DNA of 47,444 bases from Streptococcus sanguinis SK355 (GCF_000212855.1 NZ_GL890993.1:1669311-1716754); one strand, 5' to 3'; positions 36,234-44,132 are shown, numbered from the stretch's first letter. Program-made: numbers and translations. Notes: generated by a model not told the origin, from the letters alone.

Positions 36234-38012
36234 ATGAAAAACACATCAAGTTTTGCTCGTCTGTGGAGCTACCTAAAAGTTTATAAATTTGCAGTCGCCT
36301 TTGCCATCTTCCTCAAAATCCTCAGTGTCGTTATGAGTGTCGTCGAGCCCTTTGTCTTAGGTTTAGCCATTACTGAACTGACAAATAATCTGCTAGATAT
36401 GGCTAAAGGGGTGGCTGGCGCCCAAATTAATGTGTCTTATGTCGGCTGGGTCATGGTCTTGTATTTTGTGCGGGCGATTATTTATGAAATCGGTTCTTAC
36501 TATTCTAATTACTTTATGACCAATGCAGTGCAGGCTACCATTCGTGACTTGCGCAATGAACTTAGTCATAAGATTAATCGTATTCCCGTTTCTTACTTTG
36601 ACAAACATCAGTTTGGTGATTTGCTGGGGCGTTTTACCAGCGATGTCGAAGCTGTTTCAAATGCCTTGCAGCAGTCCTTTCTGCAGGTTATCAACGCAGT
36701 CTTTACTCTAATGTTGGTTATCGTCATGGTATTAGTACTCAATCTGCAGTTGGGTATCATTGTGGTAATTTCGATTCCGATTACCTACCTTAGTGCTCGC
36801 TTTATCGTGAAGAAATCCCAGCCATACTTTAAACAGCAGGCAGATGCACTGGGAGCTATGAATGGCTTTGTTCAGGAGAATTTGACTGGTTTTAATATCT
36901 TGAAGCTTTATGTCAGAGAAGAAAGCTCCCAGGAGGATTTTCGTCAAATTACGCAAAACTTGCAGAAAGTAGGTTTTAAAGCCAGCTTTATCTCGGGTTT
37001 GATGATGCCTGTTTTGAATGTTATTTCAGATCTGACCTACCTCTTGCTGGCTCTGCTGGGCGGTCTTCAGGTTATTGCAGGGCGCTTGACAGTCGGGAAT
37101 ATGCAGGCTTTTGTTCAATATGTCTGGCAGATTAACCAGCCTATTCAAAACCTGACTCAGCTGGCAGGTCAGCTTCAGAGTGCCAAGTCTTCTTTGGACC
37201 GAATTTTCCAAGTACTGGACGAAGCAGACGAAGTCAATGATAAGACAGAAAAGCTGGAGCAAGATCTGACAGGTCAGGTTAGCTTCAAGGATGTGGACTT
37301 CCAGTATGTAGCAGACAAGCCGCTCATTCGGAATTTCAATCTGGAAGTCAAACCTGGAGAAATGGTCGCCATTGTTGGTCCGACTGGTGCTGGTAAGACC
37401 ACGTTGATCAACCTGCTTATGCGTTTCTACGATGTGACCAAAGGCGCGATTACAGTTGATGGGCATGACATTCGCCATCTGTCCCGTCAGGACTACCGTA
37501 AACAGTTCGGTATGGTGCTGCAGGATGCCTGGCTTTATGAGGGGACTATCAAGGAAAACCTTCGCTTTGGCAATCTGCAAGCCACTGATGAAGAAATTGT
37601 AGAGGCAGCCAAGGCTGCTAATGTGGATCATTTTATCCGTACCTTGCCAGGCGGCTACAACATGGAAATGAACCAAGAATCAAGCAATATCTCGCTTGGT
37701 CAGAAGCAGTTGCTTACAATTGCGAGGGCTCTTTTGGCCAATCCTAAGATTTTGATTTTGGATGAAGCGACCTCATCTGTCGATACACGGCTGGAGCTCT
37801 TGATTCAGAAGGCTATGAAAACACTCATGCAGGGTCGGACCAGTTTTGTCATCGCACACCGACTGTCGACCATTCAAGAAGCGGATAAGATTTTGGTGCT
37901 CAAGGATGGTCAGATTATCGAGCAAGGCAATCACGAGAGTCTCTTGGCTGATAAAGGATTTTATTATGACCTTTACCAGAGTCAATTTTCTAAAAAAGCA
38001 GAAGAAGTTTAA
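36234..38012 (+). CDS. ABC exporter half-transporter, catalytic-site subunit
   Basis: A 592-residue partner of the upstream half-transporter, 13 nt away. Six helices, then an ATPase with Walker A GPTGAGKT (382-389), Walker B LDEATSS with the catalytic E511, and H542 in the H-loop, all intact. Its signature is degenerate (SLGQK at 487-491 in place of LSGGQ). Pairing with the upstream protein gives one full site (this Walker A/B with the partner's LSGGQ) and one impaired site, the usual design of asymmetric exporters. An AAAGGAG ribosome site precedes the ATG. Confidence 0.92.
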   Translation: MKNTSSFARLWSYLKVYKFAVAFAIFLKILSVVMSVVEPFVLGLAITELTNNLLDMAKGVAGAQINVSYVGWVMVLYFVRAIIYEIGSYYSNYFMTNAVQATIRDLRNELSHKINRIPVSYFDKHQFGDLLGRFTSDVEAVSNALQQSFLQVINAVFTLMLVIVMVLVLNLQLGIIVVISIPITYLSARFIVKKSQPYFKQQADALGAMNGFVQENLTGFNILKLYVREESSQEDFRQITQNLQKVGFKASFISGLMMPVLNVISDLTYLLLALLGGLQVIAGRLTVGNMQAFVQYVWQINQPIQNLTQLAGQLQSAKSSLDRIFQVLDEADEVNDKTEKLEQDLTGQVSFKDVDFQYVADKPLIRNFNLEVKPGEMVAIVGPTGAGKTTLINLLMRFYDVTKGAITVDGHDIRHLSRQDYRKQFGMVLQDAWLYEGTIKENLRFGNLQATDEEIVEAAKAANVDHFIRTLPGGYNMEMNQESSNISLGQKQLLTIARALLANPKILILDEATSSVDTRLELLIQKAMKTLMQGRTSFVIAHRLSTIQEADKILVLKDGQIIEQGNHESLLADKGFYYDLYQSQFSKKAEEV

Positions 38013-38066
38013 AAGGTTTGCTAAATCATTTGATAACTGCTAGAATATAAGCAAAGTGAGGTAGCA

Positions 38067-38621
38067 ATGTCTTTAACGAGTCAAATTATTACAGCAGAAT
38101 TTCCCGATTTGGATAAGGTGGAGGCCTTAAACCACGAGGCTTTTCCTGTAGAGGAAAGGGTGCCTATCAGCGAATTTCTTCGTTATACAAACGATGAACG
38201 GTCTCATTTCTTTGCCTTCTACAATGAGGAAGAATTTGTTGGTTTTGCTTTTGCAGTTTATAACGAAAAAATGTTTTACGTCAGCTTCTTTGCGATTATG
38301 TCGCACCTTCGCAGCCATGGCTATGGGGGAGAGATTATTCATAAACTGACAGAGTTTTATCAAAAAACCATGGTTCTAGAGGTGGAACGTGTCGATGAAG
38401 AATGTGACAATCTAGAGCAACGTCAAGCACGTATGGACTTCTATAAGCGTAATGGCTTTCGAACGACCAATGCTTTTCTGGAATATGAAGGATTAAGCTT
38501 TGAAATCTTGTATTTGGGAGACCATTTTGATGAGGAGGCTTATCGAGATATTTTCCATATGCTGCAAGAGAAGAACTTCTTTGAATTCGAAATTAAGTAC
38601 CGAAGATTTAGCGATGTGTAA
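38067..38621 (+). CDS. GNAT family N-acetyltransferase
   Basis: A 184-residue GNAT-like protein. The central segment FAIMSHLRSHGYGGEIIHKL corresponds to the acetyl-CoA-binding motif (R-x-x-G-x-G), and the end of the fold is ARMDFYKRNGFRTT. The acceptor is unknown. The gene follows the ABC exporter by 54 nt, and an upstream TAGAAT-like -10 suggests it could also be transcribed separately. A ribosome site GTGAGGTAG precedes the ATG. Confidence 0.82.
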   Translation: MSLTSQIITAEFPDLDKVEALNHEAFPVEERVPISEFLRYTNDERSHFFAFYNEEEFVGFAFAVYNEKMFYVSFFAIMSHLRSHGYGGEIIHKLTEFYQKTMVLEVERVDEECDNLEQRQARMDFYKRNGFRTTNAFLEYEGLSFEILYLGDHFDEEAYRDIFHMLQEKNFFEFEIKYRRFSDV

Positions 38622-38650
38622 AGAATGCTAAATGATTTATAGCCATTTTT

Positions 38651-38682
38651 AAAAGGTTGAGATAGGATGTCTCCACCTTTTT
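38651..38682 (+). terminator. Terminator after the GNAT gene
   Basis: Arms AAAAGGTTGAGA and TCTCCACCTTTTT, one mismatch, with a 7-nt loop and T run. Confidence 0.75.
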
Positions 38683-38959
38683 ACTATGAAAAATCTCTTT
38701 TATTTTGTTTTGGATCAGGAAGGACAATATTGTATTTTTCTCGCATTCAGCAACAGTAGAGCATGTCTGTTTAAAGAAAGTAAACCATCAAAAAAGATAG
38801 AGAGAGGTTGGTGAATCGTACGATTTAAAACAAAATTATTTATATTACTTTAAAATAAGCCTTAAATCTGTGGATAAGTGAGGAATTTGCTAAAAATCTT
38901 CAAAGATTTTTCGATTTATTTCGTTTTTCAAATCAACTTACCGTGAAAAGTTAAAAATC

Positions 38960-38988
38960 TTGTGGAGCGGGCTATTTACGTATATAAT
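38960..38988 (+). promoter_or_regulatory. brnQ promoter
   Basis: TTGTGG (38960-38965), a 17-bp spacer and TATAAT (38983-38988). The predicted transcript start is near 38995, so a first ATG at 38997 would be almost leaderless, while the GTG at 39021 has a normal ribosome site. Confidence 0.6.
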
Positions 38989-39020
38989 GATAAAGCATGA
39001 AAAAAATTAAGGAGATTCCT

Positions 39021-40349
39021 GTGATTAAAAAAGGTGCCTTGACAGGCTTGCTCTTATTTGGAATATTTTTTGGTGCTGGGAACTTGATTTTCCCGCCTTC
39101 GCTTGGAACATTATCTGGTCAGCATTTTTGGCCAGCTATTGCAGGATTTGTCTTGTCTGGGGTTGGACTTGCTGTTCTGACTTTGATTATTGGAACACTC
39201 AATCCTAAAGGCTATATCCACGAGATTTCTCAGAAGATTGCGCCTTGGTTTGCTATTGTCTATCTTGTAGCCTTGTATCTGTCAATCGGTCCCTTTTTTG
39301 CTATTCCGCGGACAGCGACAGTAGCCTATGAAGTTGGTATCGCTCCTATGCTGTCTAAAAATATGACAGGTATCGGATTGATTGTTTTCACGACACTTTA
39401 CTTTGCGGCGGCTTATCTGATTTCTTTGAATCCATCTAAGATTTTGGATCGGATTGGACGTATTCTGACGCCTGTCTTTGCAGTTTTGATTATTATCTTA
39501 GTAATTCTAGGAGCTTTGAAATACGGCTCAAATGCACCTCAGCAGGCTTCGCAAGCTTATTCTGCGTCAGCTTTTGGGCAAGGGTTCTTGGAAGGTTATA
39601 ACACTTTGGATGCCTTGGCTTCCGTGGCCTTTAGCGTAATCGCAGTAACGACTCTAAATCAGCTAGGTTTCAAGAATAAAAAAGAATATGTTTCAACCAT
39701 CTGGGTTGTTGGTTTGATGGTGGCGTTAGGCTTTAGCGCCATGTATATAGGTTTGGCTTTTCTAGGCAATCATTTCCCAGTTCCAGCTGAGATTATTGCC
39801 AAAGGAAATCCTGGTGTTTATGTCCTGTCGCAGGCGACACAGGCTATTTTTGGACCTACAGCACAGATTTTCCTTGCAGCTATGGTTACTGTGACTTGTT
39901 TCACCACAACAGCAGGACTTATTGTATCGACTGGAGAATTCTTCCATAAAACTTTCCCTAAGGTGTCTTATAAAGTTTACGCAACTGTCTTTACTTTGAT
40001 CGGGTTTGCGATTGCTAATCTTGGCCTTAATGCTATTATTCAATATTCAGTTCCGGTACTGCAAATTCTTTATCCAATTACCATTGTTATCGTGCTGATT
40101 GTCATTGTCAATAAATTCTTGCCACTGTCCAAAATCGGTATGCAATTAACGGTGGCAGCAGTGACTCTGATTTCCTTTGCTGGTGTTCTTGGGGAGCAGT
40201 TCCATATCACTAGGATAAGTGATATTATAAACTCACTTCCATTTGCTCAGGCATCCCTGCCTTGGTTGGTGCCAGCTCTAGTTGGAATCCTGCTTTCTCT
40301 CTTTTTGCCAAACAAGCAGAAGAGTGAGCGTTTTGAGATGGAGAGCTAA
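39021..40349 (+). CDS. brnQ: Branched-chain amino acid transport system II carrier protein
   Basis: Sodium- or proton-coupled uptake of Leu, Ile and Val at the membrane. A 442-residue LIVCS-family carrier with about 12 helices. The family opening GALTGLLLFGIFFGAGNLIFPPSLG is present. The frame opens with ATG 38997, but I prefer GTG 39021. AAGGAG (39009-39014) sits 6 nt before it, the ATG has no ribosome site, and the resulting MIKKGALTG start is like other family members. The palindrome upstream may be an operator. A hairpin follows the stop codon. Confidence 0.93.
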   Translation: MIKKGALTGLLLFGIFFGAGNLIFPPSLGTLSGQHFWPAIAGFVLSGVGLAVLTLIIGTLNPKGYIHEISQKIAPWFAIVYLVALYLSIGPFFAIPRTATVAYEVGIAPMLSKNMTGIGLIVFTTLYFAAAYLISLNPSKILDRIGRILTPVFAVLIIILVILGALKYGSNAPQQASQAYSASAFGQGFLEGYNTLDALASVAFSVIAVTTLNQLGFKNKKEYVSTIWVVGLMVALGFSAMYIGLAFLGNHFPVPAEIIAKGNPGVYVLSQATQAIFGPTAQIFLAAMVTVTCFTTTAGLIVSTGEFFHKTFPKVSYKVYATVFTLIGFAIANLGLNAIIQYSVPVLQILYPITIVIVLIVIVNKFLPLSKIGMQLTVAAVTLISFAGVLGEQFHITRISDIINSLPFAQASLPWLVPALVGILLSLFLPNKQKSERFEMES

Positions 40350-40354
40350 TAGAT

Positions 40355-40383
40355 AACATCCGCCACAATGTGGTGGATGTTTT
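40355..40383 (+). terminator. First hairpin after brnQ
   Basis: Stem AACATCCGCCAC / GTGGTGGATGTT with one G-U pair and an AAT loop. The T run is short (TTTG), so termination may be partial. Confidence 0.65.
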
Positions 40384-40439
40384 GCCAAATCCAGAAATCT
40401 CAAGCAAGATAACATCAAATTCAAGTTTTTTCAAATCTT

Positions 40440-40464
40440 TCTCCCTATTTTTAGGGAGATTTTT
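40440..40464 (+). terminator. Second terminator before ccdA1
   Basis: Stem TCTCCCTA / TAGGGAGA with a TTTT loop and five T residues. A TATACT -10-like element (40469-40474) follows at once and may serve ccdA1. Confidence 0.8.
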
Positions 40465-40505
40465 ATTTTATACTAGAGTCAGAATTTGATAGAGAGGTTT
40501 TTGAA

Positions 40506-41216
40506 ATGGCAACAAGTTTTTTGTTCTTTATTTCTGTTTTTCTGGCGGGGATTCTATCTTTTTTCTCGCCCTGTATTTTACCGCTTATGCCAGTCTATGT
40601 AGGGATTCTGCTGGATTCAGATCAGCCGAAAACAGTTCGGTTTATGGGAAGGGATTTTTCTTGGTACGGTCTAGTTAAGACGCTCAGCTTTATCGCTGGC
40701 TTATCAACTGTATTCTTGGTTTTAGGCTACGGAGCTGGCGCTCTAGGGCAAGTCCTCTATGCCCCTTGGTTTCGCTACGTTCTGGGCGGGATTGTCATTC
40801 TACTGGGAATTCACCAGATGGGGATCATCAATATCCAGCAGCTGCAAAAGCAAAAGAGCATCCAACTTAAAAAGAATAGTAAAAGAAGTGATTTTCTTAA
40901 CGCTTTTCTCTTGGGGATTACCTTTAGCTTTGGTTGGACGCCCTGTGTGGGACCTGTTCTGAGTTCTGTTTTAGCAATTGCAGCTTCTGGAGGTAACGGC
41001 GCTCTTCAGGGAGGTTTGCTTATGTTGGTTTATACACTTGGATTAGCCCTTCCATTTCTAGCTATGGCTTTGGCTTCCGGCTGGGTATTACAGCGCTTTG
41101 CGAAACTCAAACCTTATATGGGAACACTTAAGAAAATCGGCGGTGCACTCATCATTCTCATGGGAATTTTGTTAATGCTTGGAAATCTCAATATCCTAGC
41201 ATCGTTATTTGGATAA
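40506..41216 (+). CDS. ccdA1: CcdA/DsbD-type transmembrane thiol electron carrier, copy 1
   Basis: A 236-residue membrane protein with six helices that carries electrons from cytosolic thioredoxin to extracytoplasmic thiol proteins. The two redox cysteines are in SPCILPLMP (first helix) and GWTPCVGPVLS (fourth helix). It is the first gene of ccdA1 / Met-rich lipoprotein / thioredoxin lipoprotein / msrAB, all closely spaced. In pneumococcus CcdA proteins reduce surface thioredoxins (Etrx), which reduce MsrAB. This copy is intact, unlike the second copy at 46054. It starts at ATG 40506 after AGAGAGG. Confidence 0.9.
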   Translation: MATSFLFFISVFLAGILSFFSPCILPLMPVYVGILLDSDQPKTVRFMGRDFSWYGLVKTLSFIAGLSTVFLVLGYGAGALGQVLYAPWFRYVLGGIVILLGIHQMGIINIQQLQKQKSIQLKKNSKRSDFLNAFLLGITFSFGWTPCVGPVLSSVLAIAASGGNGALQGGLLMLVYTLGLALPFLAMALASGWVLQRFAKLKPYMGTLKKIGGALIILMGILLMLGNLNILASLFG

Positions 41217-41243
41217 ATATTGTATAATTAAAGGAGAAACATC

Positions 41244-41579
41244 ATGAAAAAAATCACTACACTTACAATCGCTGCACTTAGTATCTTTGTCCTAGCTGCC
41301 TGCTCTAATCAAAAATCAGATTCTGATATGAAGAAGATGGATGACAGCAGCATGATGAAGAAGGATGATATGAAAAAAGATGACATGAAGAAAGAAGATA
41401 TGAAGAAAGAAGATATGAAAGACTCTAGCATGTCCGATGATAAAATGAAAAAGGATGATATGAAGGATTCTTCTATGATGTCCGACAGTAAGTCTGACAT
41501 GAAAGATGATATGAAATCAAGCGATTCAAACATGAAGGATGAAATGAAAGATTCATCCGAAATGTCATCTGACAAATAA
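41244..41579 (+). CDS. Methionine-rich low-complexity lipoprotein
   Basis: A 111-residue predicted lipoprotein with lipobox LAAC (C20). The mature part of about 92 residues contains 18 Met and uses only C, S, N, Q, K, D, M and E, with no aromatic or aliphatic residues, so it must be unfolded and highly polar. A core of four (KK[DE][DE]M) units (41360-41419) comes from 15-bp tandem repeats. It sits between ccdA1 (27-nt gap, AAAGGAG ribosome site) and a thioredoxin lipoprotein, two genes before msrAB. That suggests a surface pool of Met for oxidation and MsrAB-driven repair, or Cu(I) binding. I know of no named family; function is inference. Confidence 0.8.
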   Translation: MKKITTLTIAALSIFVLAACSNQKSDSDMKKMDDSSMMKKDDMKKDDMKKEDMKKEDMKDSSMSDDKMKKDDMKDSSMMSDSKSDMKDDMKSSDSNMKDEMKDSSEMSSDK

Positions 41580-41597
41580 GAATTCCACCATAGGAAA

Positions 41598-41634
41598 GAA
41601 AGTCGTCAGCTTTGTCGGCTTTCTCCTTGTTTTG
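41598..41634 (+). promoter_or_regulatory. Attenuator-like hairpin inside the redox operon
   Basis: Nine-base stem AGAAAGTCG (41598-41606) / CGGCTTTCT (41617-41625) with one U-G pair and a 10-nt loop. It is followed by the interrupted T-rich CCTTGTTTT. It lies between the Met-rich lipoprotein gene and the thioredoxin gene and could reduce read-through or stabilise the upstream mRNA. Confidence 0.5.
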
Positions 41635-41649
41635 AGAGGAAAGAAAACG

Positions 41650-42213
41650 ATGAAAAAATTATCCATTTTAACTGTTAGTCTGCTTTGTGCAGGCTTACTG
41701 GGAGCTTGCTCAAATCAGAAAATGAACTCGGAAATTTCTAAAAGTGATAAAAGTTCCATGACTAGCAAGTCAAATTCTAACCAAGCTACAAAAATGGTTA
41801 AGGACTTCGCTTTGCAAGGAGTAGATGGCAAGACCTACAAGCTTTCTGATTTTAAAGGAAAGAAAGTCTATTTGAAGTTTTGGGCTTCCTGGTGCTCTAT
41901 CTGTCTATCCACACTTGGAGATACCAATGATTTGGCTAAGGAGCAGTCAGGAAAAGATTATGTTGTGCTGACGGTGGTGTCTCCGACTTTTAACGGAGAA
42001 AAGTCTGCCGATGATTTCAAGGAATGGTATAAGTCTTTGGATTACAAAGACTTCCCAGTTCTCATGGACATCAAGGGAGAATTGCTGAAAGAATATAGTA
42101 TTCGCTCTTATCCATCTGCTCTTTTTGTTGGCAGCGATAGCTCTCTTGCCAAGACACATATTGGCTACATGAGCAAGGAAGATATTGAGAAAACACTAAA
42201 GGAAATCAAGTAG
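41650..42213 (+). CDS. Thioredoxin-fold lipoprotein (Etrx1/TlpA-like), CSIC active site
   Basis: A 187-residue surface thioredoxin. Lipobox LGAC gives lipidated C20. After a Ser/Lys/Asn linker, the fold runs from about residue 55 with VKDFALQGVDGKTYKLSDFKGKKVYLKFWASWC. The redox pair is C82-S-I-C85. The expected role is to take electrons from CcdA1 and reduce MsrAB, encoded next. The start is ATG 41650 with GAGAGGAAAG before it; an earlier ATG at 41632 in frame lacks a good site. The CSIC motif differs from CGPC of the second copy (46682), suggesting different potentials or partners. Confidence 0.87.
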   Translation: MKKLSILTVSLLCAGLLGACSNQKMNSEISKSDKSSMTSKSNSNQATKMVKDFALQGVDGKTYKLSDFKGKKVYLKFWASWCSICLSTLGDTNDLAKEQSGKDYVVLTVVSPTFNGEKSADDFKEWYKSLDYKDFPVLMDIKGELLKEYSIRSYPSALFVGSDSSLAKTHIGYMSKEDIEKTLKEIK

Positions 42214-42222
42214 AAAGGTGCA

Positions 42223-43338
42223 ATGAACATGGAAGGAAAATGGAAAATTCTTCTGGTTATGCTTGGCTTGCTTGTCTGCTTTGGACTGGTCTATGTGATT
42301 GCAGGGAATGGTAAGCAATCATCTCCAGAACAGATCAAGAAAGCATCTATGAGTAAGACAGAAGCTGTATCCCAACAAAAGCAAGAAGATGTCAAGGAAG
42401 AAGATAAGCGGGAGATTTATCTGGCTGGCGGCTGTTTCTGGGGAGTAGAAGAGTACTTTTCTCGTGTGCCAGGTGTACTTGATGCAGTGTCAGGCTATGC
42501 AAATGGTAAGGGTGACACGACCAAATATGAATTGGTCTCTCAAACTGGTCACGCTGAGACGGTAAAAATTACCTATAACGTTAAAAAGATATCTCTCAAA
42601 GAAATCTTACTACATTATTTCCGCATCATTGATCCAACTTCTAAAAACAAGCAGGGAAATGATCAGGGTACCCAGTATCGAACAGGTGTTTATTATAAGG
42701 ACGAAGCTGATCTTGATACTATTAATCAAGTCTTTGATGAGATTGCTAAGAAATATGATAAGCCTTTGGCTGTTGAAAAAGAAGCTCTGAAAAACTTTAT
42801 CAAAGCAGAAGATTATCATCAGGATTACCTAAAAAAGAATCCTAATGGATATTGCCATATTGATGTCAATCAAGCTGCTTACCCAGCTATCGAAGCTAGT
42901 CGCTATCCAAAGCCTAGCGATGAAGAGATTAAGTCCAAGCTCTCTCCAGAAGAATACGCAGTCACACAAAAGAATGACACAGAGCGGGCTTTTTCTAATC
43001 GCTATTGGGATAAGTTCGATGCTGGTATCTATGTGGATGTGGTGACAGGCGAGCCTCTATTTTCATCAAAGGATAAGTTTGATTCTGGCTGCGGTTGGCC
43101 GAGTTTCACCCGTCCTATCAGTCCAGATGTAGCGACTTACAAGGAAGACAAGAGTTTCAATATGACACGGACAGAGGTTCGTAGCCGAGTTGGAAATTCG
43201 CATCTGGGCCATGTTTTCACTGACGGCCCTAAGGACAAGGGCGGCCTGCGCTATTGCATCAATAGTCTGTCAATTAAGTTCATTCCAAAAGCTGAGATGG
43301 AGGAGAAGGGCTACGGTTATCTTTTGGATTATGTTTAA
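42223..43338 (+). CDS. msrAB: Membrane-anchored methionine sulfoxide reductase MsrAB fusion
   Basis: Repairs both S- and R-methionine sulfoxide on surface proteins. 371 residues: one N-terminal transmembrane anchor (about 8-27), linker, MsrA domain (about 63-215) and MsrB domain (about 226-371). MsrA has catalytic C71 in GGCFWG and C211 in NGYCHID as likely resolving residue. MsrB has catalytic C345 in RYCINS and C290 in SGCGWPSF as likely resolving residue; the zinc CxxC pairs of some MsrB are absent. ATG 42229 is an alternative start with better spacing to AAAGGTG (42214-42220). Electrons should come from the thioredoxin lipoprotein 9 nt upstream. Confidence 0.93.
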   Translation: MNMEGKWKILLVMLGLLVCFGLVYVIAGNGKQSSPEQIKKASMSKTEAVSQQKQEDVKEEDKREIYLAGGCFWGVEEYFSRVPGVLDAVSGYANGKGDTTKYELVSQTGHAETVKITYNVKKISLKEILLHYFRIIDPTSKNKQGNDQGTQYRTGVYYKDEADLDTINQVFDEIAKKYDKPLAVEKEALKNFIKAEDYHQDYLKKNPNGYCHIDVNQAAYPAIEASRYPKPSDEEIKSKLSPEEYAVTQKNDTERAFSNRYWDKFDAGIYVDVVTGEPLFSSKDKFDSGCGWPSFTRPISPDVATYKEDKSFNMTRTEVRSRVGNSHLGHVFTDGPKDKGGLRYCINSLSIKFIPKAEMEEKGYGYLLDYV

Positions 43339-43358
43339 GAGCATTTTGTTTGAAAATT

Positions 43359-43367
43359 TGCTATAAT
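43359..43367 (+). promoter_or_regulatory. Extended -10 promoter of the two-component system
   Basis: TGCTATAAT at 43359-43367, 30 bp before the GTG start. No good -35 seen. It allows separate transcription from msrAB, after which no terminator was seen. Confidence 0.55.
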
Positions 43368-43397
43368 AAATCCAGTATAAATAAGGAGTTGAATCTT

Positions 43398-44132
43398 GTG
43401 TATTCAATTATGATTGTAGAGGATGAGTATCTGGTAAGACAGGGGATTGCGTCCTTGGTAGACTATGAACAGTTTGGTATGCAAGTCATTGCCCAAGCTG
43501 AAAATGGAAGAGAAGCTTGGCAGAAGTTTCAGGGAAATCCTGCTGACATCCTGCTGACCGATATCAATATGCCACAGATGAACGGCCTCGAACTGGCCAA
43601 GCTAGTCAGAGACCAGGCTCCTAAGTGCCATATCGTTTTTCTGACGGGCTATGATGATTTTGACTATGCTCGGACTGCCATTAAGCTAGGTGCAGATGAC
43701 TATCTTCTCAAGCCATTTTCCAAGGATGATGTTGAGGAGATGTTGGCCAAGCTGCAGAATAAGCTTGATAAGGAACGTAAAAAAGCACAGATTCAAAGCT
43801 TGGTCGATCAGGGGCAGCACTCTGAGTTGGAAGAGGCTATTCATGCGCGTCTAGCAGATTCAGAATTAAGTCTGAAAAGTTTGGCTTTCCAATTGGGGTT
43901 TAGTCCGTCCTATCTTAGCGTTCTTATCAAAAAAGAATTAGGCTTGCCCTTTCAAGATTATCTGATCCAAGTGCGGATGAAAAAAGCCAAACTCTTACTC
44001 TTAACTACAGATTTGAAGATTTATGAAATAGCAGAGCAGGTAGGTTTTGAAGATATGAACTATTTTTCTCAGCGCTTCAAGCAGGTGGTTGGGCTGACAC
44101 CTCGGCAGTTTAAAAAAGGAGAGGAGAAATGA
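43398..44132 (+). CDS. YesN-type response regulator (receiver plus AraC HTH)
   Basis: A 244-residue regulator. The receiver domain (1-120) has the phospho-acceptor D55 in LLTDINMPQMNG and the conserved Lys in LLKPF. The C-terminal AraC-type DNA-binding domain (about 145-244) includes the first helix-turn-helix ADSELSLKSLAFQLGFSPSYLS and the second EIAEQVGFEDMNYFSQRFKQ. The start is GTG 43398 with AAGGAG (43383-43388); the frame opens earlier at TTG 43350 without a site. It overlaps the kinase gene by 4 nt. In pneumococcus the pair next to msrAB is TCS09 (ZmpR/ZmpS), beside zmpB, to the best of my memory. Confidence 0.9.
   Translation: MYSIMIVEDEYLVRQGIASLVDYEQFGMQVIAQAENGREAWQKFQGNPADILLTDINMPQMNGLELAKLVRDQAPKCHIVFLTGYDDFDYARTAIKLGADDYLLKPFSKDDVEEMLAKLQNKLDKERKKAQIQSLVDQGQHSELEEAIHARLADSELSLKSLAFQLGFSPSYLSVLIKKELGLPFQDYLIQVRMKKAKLLLLTTDLKIYEIAEQVGFEDMNYFSQRFKQVVGLTPRQFKKGEEK

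Larger units (their letters stand above)
38622..38996 (+). other. 375-bp gene-free stretch between the GNAT gene and brnQ
   Basis: AT-rich. It holds a terminator (38651-38682), a perfect 9+9 palindrome AAAAATCTT-CA-AAGATTTTT (38892-38911), a further AAAAATCTT at 38953-38961 next to the -35, and the brnQ promoter. The middle part (about 38690-38880) shows nothing I recognise and no credible reading frame. Confidence 0.7.

Noticed and set aside
40225..40434. A minus-strand frame with FDVILLEISGFGK, which looks like a response-regulator receiver fragment
   Set aside because: Most of it is antisense to the brnQ end and its terminator. The resemblance is limited to a few hydrophobic residues and no second motif was found.
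41309..41575. An 88-codon minus-strand frame rich in Ser, Phe and Ile opposite the Met-rich lipoprotein gene
   Set aside because: It is the mirror of the 15-bp repeats; repeated ATG/GAT codons automatically give open antisense frames. The sense frame has a lipobox and a ribosome site.
19410..43367. A shared 14-bp string GAAAATTTGCTATA before both thyA and the response regulator gene, considered as a common regulator site
   Set aside because: It is AT-rich and coincides with extended -10 promoters in both places; two chance matches are the simpler explanation.
43350..43397. N-terminal extension of the response regulator from TTG 43350
   Set aside because: The extension would overlap the promoter. 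The GTG at 43398 has AAGGAG upstream and gives the usual receiver start.
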